Below are positions 51,550 to 59,202 of a stretch of DNA of 64,000 bases, piece by piece. The stretch comes from an uncultured Oscillospiraceae bacterium. Its GTDB lineage: Bacteria > Bacillota > Clostridia > Oscillospirales > Acutalibacteraceae. The translations under genes were made by a program, and so were the position numbers. Position 1 is the first letter of the stretch. The number at the start of each line of letters is the position of its first letter. The stretch covers positions 1 to 64,000 of the forward strand of contig UQHH01000006.1 of NCBI GenBank assembly GCA_900540865.1, in the 5' to 3' direction. The notes below the pieces were generated by a model. The model did not search any database. It was given only the letters and a program-made list of their open reading frames with translations, and was not told where the DNA came from.

Positions 51550-53307
51550 CTACCTTATTAGATGATGTTTTTCAAGTGTTTTTGCAATTTTCTTTCCTTT
51601 TGGCATCATATTGATATCGTCCTTTGTAATCGCACGGAATAAAAGCAGGAACACAAAATAGACGATTACCGCTATAACGATAGCCAAAATCGTTGCGAAC
51701 TTAGTTGGAATTGCCATATTAAGTACGATATATCCACCCCATGCAGTAAAAGCGCACAAAACCGACGCCAAAAGCGGCTTGATAAAAACTGTTACAAAAT
51801 TAGGTACGATGCGCGTTTCTTTACACAGGAAATACAGCCCCGTGACCGTTACAAACAGGTAGCCGACGAGCGAGCCGACGGTAGCGCCCTGTATATTGAT
51901 TGTCGGGATGCCGACGAGCGTATAGTTGAGAATAATCTTTATGACCATGCCGATTGATAAAAGCTTCAGCGGCAAATCCACGCGGCCGACCGCCTGCAGC
52001 ATACTGCAGATAGGCGTGCTCGTCGCGATGAAAATAACGGAAATACCCATAATTTGGAGTACGTTTGCCCCGATGGAAACCTCCGCGGCACGCGCGGGAC
52101 TGCCATAAATCAGGTTCATAATCGGCCAGGCGAGCACCGACATGCCAAGGCCCGCTGGAAGCGTAAAGAGCGCCGTCGTGCGCAGGACCGTCTCGATTCC
52201 GCGCTTTATCTGCCTTCTGTCGTGGTTGGTCCACGCCGCCGTTATCGTCGGCAGGGCGCTTGTTCCGAACACCTGCGTCACGGCGGAAATCAGCATCATC
52301 AGCGTCAGCGCGTAGCCGTAGCAGCCGAACAGGAAGGTCTGTATTTTTTCATCCTGGAACAGCAAGGGGTCGAGGAAATTATAAATGCTTTTGAGCGTTT
52401 CAGGCTCGGTTTTCATAATATCCATGATGCGCATCTGGACGAGCGTGGAATCGATTGTGCCCGATACGCTCATAATGATAGCGCCCAGGCCCACGGGTAT
52501 TGCTGTGAAAACAAGCTGCCTTGCAAGCGATTTTGCCGTGCGTGAACGCGGCGCGCGCGCAAGCTCCATCCTGCGCAGGCCGTCGCCCTTTGACTTGTGG
52601 CGGATAAGCAAAAACAGGAAGCCGAGCAGAGAGCCGATGGCGATGCCCATAATCGCAGCGGCGACCGTATAGGACATAAGCTGGGAATTAAAGGCGTCCT
52701 TGTCCTTCATGACCTGTCCGAACAGCGTGCCGCTCTGATTATATTCCTGCGTACCGATATAGGACGTCAGGAACGCGAGCGAAAGGCCCAAAAAGAGCTT
52801 GCCGCACGCCTCGATAATTTCAGAGGTTGCGGTCGGCACCATGTTGCGCAGGCCCTCGTAATATCCGCGGTAAATCGACATCAAGCAGCCGAACAGGATA
52901 GTCGGGGACAGCATGAAGATTGCAAATTTTGCTTCTGGAGCGCCGACGAGCTCCGCGTAGAAGTTGCCGCCGACGGCCATAATCAGGAAGCAGAGAATAC
53001 CCGTGCAGACAAATATAGGAATGGAAATCCTGTGGATTTTCCGCACGTCCCTGTAACGCCCCTGCGCCACGCTTTCCGATACCATACGGGAAATCGCGAT
53101 TGGGAAGCCCGCGGTCGCGAGCATGAAGAGCGGGTTATAAAGTTCGTACGCGATATTGAAAATGCCGTATCCAACGCCGTCCAATACCTGGGCTAACAGG
53201 ATTTTATAAATCATGCCCATAATTTTGACGATGACCATACTTACGCCAAGAACCATCGCGCCCCGTAAGAAGGTCTGATTACCGGCTGGCTTTGAATTTT
53301 GCGACAC
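51550..53307 (-). CDS. spoVB: SpoVB-type polysaccharide flippase
   Basis: A 585-residue MOP-superfamily membrane protein with about 14 hydrophobic segments, opening TFLRGAMVLGVSMVIVKIMG. Relatives are SpoVB/MurJ-type lipid-linked glycan flippases; SpoVB serves cortex peptidoglycan in Bacillus. Placement ahead of mazG-hup-rqcP-yabPQ matches Bacillus yabM. Vegetative lipid II or another glycan could equally be the cargo. Confidence 0.85.
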   Translation of the reverse strand: MSQNSKPAGNQTFLRGAMVLGVSMVIVKIMGMIYKILLAQVLDGVGYGIFNIAYELYNPLFMLATAGFPIAISRMVSESVAQGRYRDVRKIHRISIPIFVCTGILCFLIMAVGGNFYAELVGAPEAKFAIFMLSPTILFGCLMSIYRGYYEGLRNMVPTATSEIIEACGKLFLGLSLAFLTSYIGTQEYNQSGTLFGQVMKDKDAFNSQLMSYTVAAAIMGIAIGSLLGFLFLLIRHKSKGDGLRRMELARAPRSRTAKSLARQLVFTAIPVGLGAIIMSVSGTIDSTLVQMRIMDIMKTEPETLKSIYNFLDPLLFQDEKIQTFLFGCYGYALTLMMLISAVTQVFGTSALPTITAAWTNHDRRQIKRGIETVLRTTALFTLPAGLGMSVLAWPIMNLIYGSPARAAEVSIGANVLQIMGISVIFIATSTPICSMLQAVGRVDLPLKLLSIGMVIKIILNYTLVGIPTINIQGATVGSLVGYLFVTVTGLYFLCKETRIVPNFVTVFIKPLLASVLCAFTAWGGYIVLNMAIPTKFATILAIVIAVIVYFVFLLLFRAITKDDINMMPKGKKIAKTLEKHHLIR

Positions 53308-53338
53308 CGGAACACCACCTTTTCAGCTTCATAATGAC

Positions 53339-53360
53339 AGGCGGGGGTGTTCCCCCGCCT
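53339..53360 (-). terminator. hairpin between the zinc-ribbon and spoVB genes
   Basis: A nine-base perfect stem AGGCGGGGG / CCCCCGCCT with a four-base loop. The minus strand lacks a T run; the plus strand has GATTTTC. Confidence 0.55.
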
Positions 53361-53370
53361 GATTTTCTGC

Positions 53371-53871
53371 TTATTCCTCTTTCTGAGGGTCCTGTGGCTG
53401 CTCCAGCACCTGCAGGTCCGGCTGTGCCTGCGGCGCCTGCTGCTTCGGCGCTTCCTCCGGCTGGGCCGGCGCCGCTGCGTTTTCCGCCTTGGGCTCTGCC
53501 TTTTTCCGTTCCTCCTCGAGCTTTGCGCCGCACTTTCCGCAGAACAGCGAATCCTTGTCGTTCAGTGTGCCGCACGCCTTGCAGCACTTTTTATTTTTGG
53601 AGGCCGCAATCATCTCTCTTGTCATTTCGAGCTGGTGATAAAGCTCCGTAAGCTCCGCGGTCTTCTTTTCTAAAAGCGTTTTATCCATTTCCCCGGCGGT
53701 CATCGAATCGTATACAAAGCCGCCCAGGTCCTTGAGCTTCTGCGTAATCTCGTTCTCTATGCCGCTTTCGGCATATTTCAGCTTGGAAAAATCCACGATT
53801 TGCTCCGCTTTCTTCCCCACTGCGTTTGCGGCGGACTTTGCGTTTACCATGATATCGTCAAAAATTCCCAT
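53371..53871 (-). CDS. zinc-ribbon protein with coiled-coil N-terminus
   Basis: A 166-residue cytoplasmic protein. A helical first half of about 95 residues (GIFDDIMVNAKSAANAVGKK) is followed by one zinc ribbon (CKACGTLN and FCGKCGAKL, two C-x2-C knuckles) and a low-complexity tail rich in Pro, Gln, Glu and Ala. The ATG at 53871 is ten bases after AAGGAG; an ATG three codons earlier abuts that site. It resembles many Clostridial zinc-ribbon proteins of unknown function. Confidence 0.75.
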   Translation of the reverse strand: MGIFDDIMVNAKSAANAVGKKAEQIVDFSKLKYAESGIENEITQKLKDLGGFVYDSMTAGEMDKTLLEKKTAELTELYHQLEMTREMIAASKNKKCCKACGTLNDKDSLFCGKCGAKLEEERKKAEPKAENAAAPAQPEEAPKQQAPQAQPDLQVLEQPQDPQKEE

Positions 53872-53957
53872 AAGACACATCTCCTTTGTTTTGTAACGGC
53901 GTTTTTAACATTATAGCACCGCGTGCAAATAGTTTCAATAACATCTTGTGAACAGGG

Positions 53958-54923
53958 TTAATATTTATAGCTTCCCCCGCCGATGAATTCGCGCAGCATA
54001 GAAGCGCGCGGGATGAGCGCTTCGTCAAGCGGGGAAAATTGCCCGATGCTTTCCATGAGCACGCGCGCCTTTTCGTAATGCGCGCTCCCCTCTACTATCT
54101 GCGACAGCAGAGGATACGCTTTTTTTCCGACGACGCAGGGCTCGTACAGGTGGATGGTGTTGAGCGTAAAGTCCGAATGCTTCTTGTACGGCGCAATATT
54201 TTTCTTTTCGCCCGCGCAGACGGACTGCCAGATGCCGAACGTAAACTCCGGGTCGGCCCTCCTGTAGCTGTAGTCCCGGACGAGCCGGCGCAGAAAACGG
54301 ATGTCCTGCGCGCTGAGCAATAGCCTCCCGTTTGACGCGGCTACTCCCTGCTTGACGCTGACATAAAGCTTCAAAAGGCCATGGCAGTGGAGCTCGTCTG
54401 TAAAGATGGGATTGAGCGCGTGCAGCCCTTCTATAATAGCTATATGTCCCTGGGGCAAAGTTATGACCGTTTTTTTCTCGTGCGGCCGTTTTTTATTGAA
54501 GTTGAATTTCGGCATATTGCAGGTGCCGTAATGAATCAAATCGAACATGCAGCTGTGCACCTGCGGGATGTCGAGCGCGTAGACGGATTCATAGTCGGGC
54601 TTGCCGTCGCGGCCGGGCGCGGTACGCGCCTCGCCCAGGAAGAAATCGTCGAGCGATATGATAATTGCGCCGGAGCCCAGCTTTTGCAGCTCATCGCCCA
54701 GAATTTTTGCGGTCGTCGTTTTTCCGCTGGCGGATGGGCCTGTGAGCATGACGATTTTGCACCGGTTTTCGGGACTCAATATCTGCTTTGCGATATAGGA
54801 GACGTCCTTGCGGTATTCCTCCTCCACCTGCATAACAAAATCACCCGGCCCGTTTATGACCGCGTCGTTGATTTGCAGCGCGCTTGTCACGTAATGATGG
54901 TAGCTATTTGGTATACTGCTCAT
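53958..54923 (-). CDS. uridine-kinase-like nucleoside kinase
   Basis: A 321-residue P-loop kinase of the phosphoribulokinase/uridine kinase family: Walker A MLTGPSASGKTTTAKIL, ISLDDFF (catalytic Asp), and IAIIEGLHALNP. An N-terminal extension of about 60 residues precedes the kinase core. The ATG at 54923 has AGAGG six bases upstream and overlaps the hemZ stop by 20 bases. Likely substrates are uridine or cytidine, but this longer subfamily is not characterised. Confidence 0.8.
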   Translation of the reverse strand: MSSIPNSYHHYVTSALQINDAVINGPGDFVMQVEEEYRKDVSYIAKQILSPENRCKIVMLTGPSASGKTTTAKILGDELQKLGSGAIIISLDDFFLGEARTAPGRDGKPDYESVYALDIPQVHSCMFDLIHYGTCNMPKFNFNKKRPHEKKTVITLPQGHIAIIEGLHALNPIFTDELHCHGLLKLYVSVKQGVAASNGRLLLSAQDIRFLRRLVRDYSYRRADPEFTFGIWQSVCAGEKKNIAPYKKHSDFTLNTIHLYEPCVVGKKAYPLLSQIVEGSAHYEKARVLMESIGQFSPLDEALIPRASMLREFIGGGSYKY

Positions 54924-56391
54924 AAAAAGCCTCTGCCCTTTCCTTGCGGCGCAGCATCTCGCCGAACCGGCTGATATATTCATATGGATATTTGTAGTTG
55001 AATATACGTTCCAGGAAGTCGCCGCCCGGCTGCTTGAGCTTGGTTACGGCCCCGGCGCCGCAGCCGAACACCGTATGGGTTTCGTCCATGACATACACGT
55101 TATACAGCCCCTCGTGCTTTTTGATGGACCAGCCCACGTTTTCAAGGTTTCCGACCATGCGGCTCTGCCTGTAGAGGTAGTAGGGAAAATACCCGTTATC
55201 GGGAAGCAGCTCCTTGCAGAGCCGGTGCATGTTTGCCGCCCGCTTTGCGTCCTCACGCTGGATTTCAAGCCCCTGCCCCGTCAGATGGGAGGATTTTTTC
55301 AGGGAGAGCGTATGTACGGTAATGCTTTCCGGGGATAGCGCCAAAATCTTTTGCAGCGTTTCCTGGAAGCTTTCAAACGTCTCCTGCGGGAGTCCAGCAA
55401 TGAGGTCTGTATTGATGTGCGTAAAGCCCGCCTGCCTTGCAAGCTGGAACGCGTCAATTGCCTGCTGCGCTGTGTGCTTTCTGCCTATACGTGAAAGCAC
55501 CTCGTCATTGAGCGTCTGCGGATTGATGCTGATACGCCCGCAGCCGCAGCCTTTGATGGCTTCAAGCTTTTGTATATCGATGGTGTCCGGCCGCCCGGCC
55601 TCAACGGTAAACTCCCGGCAGGTAGACATGTCAAAGGATTCCACGACCGTGCCGAGCACCCTTTTGAGCTGGCCCGCGGAAAGCGCCGTCGGCGTACCGC
55701 CGCCCATGTAGACCGTTTCGAGCCGCAGCCCGAGCTTTTTTACAAGCGCGCCCGTGTAGGCAAGCTCTTTACATAAAAGCTCCGTATACGGTTCTATCAG
55801 CTCCTGCGCCCGTTCAATCGTCTGCGATACAAACGAGCAGTAGCTGCACCGGGTCGGGCAGAACGGGATAGAGATATAAAGGCTGAAGGAATCCCTGCCG
55901 GAACGCTCCAATATTTTCTGTTCGTTCGTTTCGGTTACGTACGCAAGATTCGTCTTTTCCTTCGAGACAAGCAAAACGTCCTCAAAGTAGACGCGCGCCG
56001 CTTCTTTTCCGTAACGCTGCGCAAGCGAACGGAACAGCTTTACAGGGCGCACGCCCGTTAAAATACCCCACGGCGGGGTGATGCCGGTATATTCAGAAAG
56101 CAGTCTGAAAAGTAAAATCGCAAGGCACCGCTCGCACGACTTATCGTAATCGGGCGCACCGCACGGCACCTGCGCCGAGGCTGTTTTTTCAAAGCCGTCA
56201 AAGCAAGCCGCGGCCGTCAGCTTTGCGGTATTGTCCTTTTCTTCGCGCCGGGTCATAATATATGGTTCCACAAGCGCGCAGCCGGCGCTTTCCGCCTCTT
56301 TTATAACCTCGAGCTTTTCGTTCGGGAAGAAAATGCGCGTGAGATTTTCCATCTCGTAATGAAACGGATGGTTATAAATCAAAAGCTTCAT
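54904..56391 (-). CDS. hemZ: coproporphyrinogen dehydrogenase HemZ
   Basis: A 495-residue radical-SAM protein. About 170 residues unique to HemZ precede YISIPFCPTRCSYCSFVSQ, which holds the C-x3-C-x2-C cluster motif, then ETVYMGGGTPTALS and the HemN-type C-terminal domain. It is annotated as an oxygen-independent coproporphyrinogen III oxidase, though in Clostridia without heme synthesis its true role is open. Its start lies 20 bases inside the MBL-fold gene. Confidence 0.9.
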   Translation of the reverse strand: MKLLIYNHPFHYEMENLTRIFFPNEKLEVIKEAESAGCALVEPYIMTRREEKDNTAKLTAAACFDGFEKTASAQVPCGAPDYDKSCERCLAILLFRLLSEYTGITPPWGILTGVRPVKLFRSLAQRYGKEAARVYFEDVLLVSKEKTNLAYVTETNEQKILERSGRDSFSLYISIPFCPTRCSYCSFVSQTIERAQELIEPYTELLCKELAYTGALVKKLGLRLETVYMGGGTPTALSAGQLKRVLGTVVESFDMSTCREFTVEAGRPDTIDIQKLEAIKGCGCGRISINPQTLNDEVLSRIGRKHTAQQAIDAFQLARQAGFTHINTDLIAGLPQETFESFQETLQKILALSPESITVHTLSLKKSSHLTGQGLEIQREDAKRAANMHRLCKELLPDNGYFPYYLYRQSRMVGNLENVGWSIKKHEGLYNVYVMDETHTVFGCGAGAVTKLKQPGGDFLERIFNYKYPYEYISRFGEMLRRKERAEAFYEQYTK

Positions 56392-57022
56392 ACGTTATGT
56401 TCCCCATATATACGTTATTTTCCCGCTCATGCTGCAGGGTCGTTTTGTCGTCGTGCCCGGGGTAAACGGTATAGTCGCCGGGGAGCGCGCCGAGCTTTTT
56501 CAGGGACTCTATCATTTCCTTATAGCTGCCGGTCGGGAAATCGGTCCGTCCAATGGTTTCTTTCATCAGCGTGTCGCCCGTGAAAATCACACCGTCCGCA
56601 ATATAGCACGCGCCGCCCCTTGTGTGGCCAGGTGTTTTCATCAGCTCAAACCGCGTTTCACCCAGCGCCACGGTTTCACCCTCATCGAGCAGAATATCGG
56701 CATCGAACGGGTCGAAGCCGGAGGGCGTGGCCATGATGGACAGGTTCAAATCATTGTTGCGCAGGAATTCCTCCTCGTCCGCGCCGATGACGATTTTCGC
56801 GCCCGTCTGCTTTCTGATTTCGTCCGCCTTGCCGATATGGTCGAAGTGGCCGTGTGTGAGCAGCACATATTTGAGCTTTTCGCCCGCTTCTTCGATTTTC
56901 CGCGTCAGCCCCGGCGTGTACGCGCCCGGGTCGATAACGGCGCAAAGCCCTGATTTTTCGTCCGTTACAAAATAGCAGTTGGTCTGCATGATGCTCACGA
57001 TAAAGCGTTCTATTTGCAGCAT
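56372..57022 (-). CDS. MBL-fold hydrolase, glyoxalase II-like
   Basis: A 216-residue metallo-beta-lactamase-fold enzyme with the zinc motif THGHFDHIG (H-x-H-x-D-H), further ligands in TPGHTRGG, FTGDTL and PGHDDKT. Related proteins hydrolyse thioesters such as S-lactoylglutathione analogues. It follows dtd with no gap, an arrangement conserved in Firmicutes downstream of rel. Confidence 0.88.
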   Translation of the reverse strand: MLQIERFIVSIMQTNCYFVTDEKSGLCAVIDPGAYTPGLTRKIEEAGEKLKYVLLTHGHFDHIGKADEIRKQTGAKIVIGADEEEFLRNNDLNLSIMATPSGFDPFDADILLDEGETVALGETRFELMKTPGHTRGGACYIADGVIFTGDTLMKETIGRTDFPTGSYKEMIESLKKLGALPGDYTVYPGHDDKTTLQHERENNVYMGNITYEAFDL

Positions 57023-57478
57023 TTAATGCTTCAGCTCCTTTGAATCGATGATGACGGTCACGGGGCCGTCATTTAAAAGAGATACCTTCATATCCGCGCC
57101 GAACACGCCCTTTTCCACCTGCGATATTCCGTTTCTTTTCAGGCATTCGCAGAAATACTCATAAAGCTCCTGTGCAAGCGGCGGCTTCGCGGCGCCGATA
57201 AAGTTCGGCCTTCTGCCCTTGCGGCAGTCGGCGCAGAGCGTAAAATTTGAAATGACGAGCGCGCCGCCGCCAATGTCGCAAAGCGCAAGGTTCATTTTAT
57301 CGTTTTCATCCTTGAATATGCGCAGGCCGGATATTTTCGCGGCCAAAACCTCCGCGTCCCGCGCCGTGTCACCGTCCTCCACGCCGAGCAGGATTAAAAA
57401 GCCCCGCCCAATTTCTCCGGCGGTCGCGCTGTCTACCGCCACACTCGCGTTTGCCGCGCGCTGTATGACTGCCTTCAT
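57023..57478 (-). CDS. dtd: D-aminoacyl-tRNA deacylase
   Basis: A 151-residue Dtd that removes D-amino acids (and glycine mis-attached to tRNA-Ala). The N-terminus MKAVIQRAANASVAVD, NFTLCADCRKGRRPNF (family SQFTLxADCRKGRRP) and the active-site loop NDGPVTVIID are all present. The ATG at 57478 has AAAGGA eight bases upstream; the longer frame adds 62 unrelated residues. Usually rel is directly upstream; here three genes intervene. Confidence 0.95.
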   Translation of the reverse strand: MKAVIQRAANASVAVDSATAGEIGRGFLILLGVEDGDTARDAEVLAAKISGLRIFKDENDKMNLALCDIGGGALVISNFTLCADCRKGRRPNFIGAAKPPLAQELYEYFCECLKRNGISQVEKGVFGADMKVSLLNDGPVTVIIDSKELKH

Positions 57479-57629
57479 ATTGTTATCCTTTCCAAAACGC
57501 AGGAAAACCTGCATTTGTTTTTTCGCGTTTCTTCTGCCGGTATTGGCCCGGCTTTCCATATCATGTATAAAAAACCGCTCATCCACATTTCTTCCGACAT
57601 ATTTGAATGCCGCTGCCAGCCCAAACAGG

Positions 57630-58502
57630 CTATCCTGTGCGGTATTTTTTCGAGAGCAGGACATACAGCGTTACCCATTTATTGGGCTGCCCCGCCCTGC
57701 CCGCGTTGAAATAAGGCGCACCGAAAGATTCTGTAAGGATATATTTGCCCTCGCGGTCTTTATAGCTGTCTAGCAGCGCCCATGCTTTTTCACAATTTGG
57801 ATGAGCCGCGCCGCCAAGGAGCGACAGCCCATACATAACCATCTGTAAACCCATGTGTACATGGTCAATCGGGTAAAACGTACCCGCCATGTCCTTGATA
57901 ATCACCTTTTCAGGGGTATCGGAACGGAACAAGACATTGTGATTGATATAAAAATTAACCAAGGGCTCAAATTGCGGCAGGATAACGCCTGTCTTTTTCA
58001 GCTCCGCCGCAAGCAAAAGGCAGGTGGTCGTCTGCCTGTAGCAGCCGAAATCCGGCAGCCTGGAGTCATTTGTTTTCTTGGTTTTATCAAGGCACCGAAG
58101 CGTGCCGTCCTGCCGTACAGAAGAAAAGACGAGAGCGATTTGCTCCTGTACCCATGGATGCCCGTAGTATCCAAGCGATACCAAATTCCGAAGCAGCAAC
58201 GTTTTCGCGCACTTCATGCTTTTATTCAAATTTTTGATGATACGGTCTATATATTCATCGACAGGTACATCTTCACGGGTAAGGCCAAATTCCGTGAGCG
58301 CCAATAAAGCGTTGATATCCTCCCACTTTTTATTCAGCTTGAATTTATCCATGACCAGGCTAAGCGTGTCTGAGCTCAATAAGCTTTTATAAGCCGTTTG
58401 CACCTTGGGCTCATCCTTCGGCAAACCCAAAAGCTCGGTCATCGCGCGGTATTTCACTTCGGGGGCTTCATCCTCAAGAAGCCACTTGATTACATTGTCC
58501 AT
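57630..58502 (-). CDS. conserved helical-repeat protein of unknown function
   Basis: A 290-residue cytoplasmic protein, helix-rich, beginning VIKWLLEDEAPEVKYRAMTE like an HEAT/alpha-toroid repeat. Similar proteins are annotated loosely as squalene-cyclase- or prenyltransferase-like. A histidine/cysteine-containing stretch DFGCYRQTTTCLLLAAEL and GTFYPIDHVHMGLQM may line a cavity, but no known active site is recognised. It starts a few bases after the corrected end of the ridA frame, so the two were probably an operon. A 150-base gap with only a weak hairpin separates it from dtd. Confidence 0.65.
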   Translation of the reverse strand: MDNVIKWLLEDEAPEVKYRAMTELLGLPKDEPKVQTAYKSLLSSDTLSLVMDKFKLNKKWEDINALLALTEFGLTREDVPVDEYIDRIIKNLNKSMKCAKTLLLRNLVSLGYYGHPWVQEQIALVFSSVRQDGTLRCLDKTKKTNDSRLPDFGCYRQTTTCLLLAAELKKTGVILPQFEPLVNFYINHNVLFRSDTPEKVIIKDMAGTFYPIDHVHMGLQMVMYGLSLLGGAAHPNCEKAWALLDSYKDREGKYILTESFGAPYFNAGRAGQPNKWVTLYVLLSKKYRTG

Positions 58503-58507
58503 TCAAA

Positions 58508-58871
58508 TTATCCTTTATAAGCGATTGCGTCTATTTGTATTTGAAGGCCGCTTTCTCCGCCTTTGCTCGCAAACTCGGTGGCAATGGTCTTCCTGGCCGG
58601 ATATTTGCCTTGAAAACGTTCCTGGAACACCTTCTCCATAATGGGAATATTCCACGGGTCTCTCATAAGGACCCATTTTTACTACCGCATCCAGGGATAA
58701 GCCGGCCAATTCCAGCCGGCGGCACATATCGTCGAGCGCGCCGTTTACCTGCGCCTCGACGGATTGCCCAACGTTACCCTCACAAAAAGACAGGAAAACG
58801 AAGCCGCCTGCCTCGACTATTCCGGAGTATGCCCACTCCTCGTTTACCTCGTGCCTTTTAATTTCTGACAT
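58508..58871 (-). pseudogene. RidA family gene broken by a one-base frameshift
   Basis: The first 66 or so codons encode a normal RidA (YjgF) N-terminus (EAQVNGALDDMCRRLELAGL). In the given phase the frame then turns into unrelated basic sequence and ends at 58515. Removing one base from the A5 run (plus-strand T5 at 58676-58680) restores KWVLMRDPWNIPIMEKVF, GKYPARKTIATEF and LQIQIDAIAYKG, a canonical ending with stop at 58508 and 121 residues. The lost part holds the catalytic Arg of the PAR motif that hydrolyses enamine/imine intermediates. Either a real mutation or a sequencing error in the homopolymer. Confidence 0.8.
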
Positions 58872-58921
58872 AATGACACCCCTTTCAATTCACGTTGAAT
58901 TTCAGGCCTGCCTGAGCAGGT

Positions 58922-59176
58922 TTATTTAAGCCCGTCGCTGAAGCTTTTCAAGTCCCGCTTTACATCATCGGGCAGCCGGTTGTATTCTATATCGCTGACT
59001 GCTCCCTGGAGCGTATATAAATGCACCAGGCAGACGTTTGGAAATTTCATTTTCAAACGGAAGAAGGCTTCTTTGCTGCCTGTGTGTACCAGCTCCTCCG
59101 CAGAGCGGATGCCAACCGCATTGAGCTTCTTTTCCAGCTCTTTTCCAATGTTTTTCATAGAAACCAGCTCCGCCAT
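58922..59176 (-). CDS. stand-alone TfoX C-terminal domain protein
   Basis: An 84-residue protein matching the C-terminal domain of TfoX/Sxy (LVSMKNIGKELEKKLNAVGI, helix-hairpin-helix-like), without the N-terminal domain of the competence regulator. Such single-domain forms are common in Firmicutes and unstudied. It lies 26 bases after rel and 50 before the ridA start. Confidence 0.82.
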   Translation of the reverse strand: MAELVSMKNIGKELEKKLNAVGIRSAEELVHTGSKEAFFRLKMKFPNVCLVHLYTLQGAVSDIEYNRLPDDVKRDLKSFSDGLK

Positions 59177-59202
59177 ACAATCAAGCCCCTCTTTTTTGCA
59201 TT

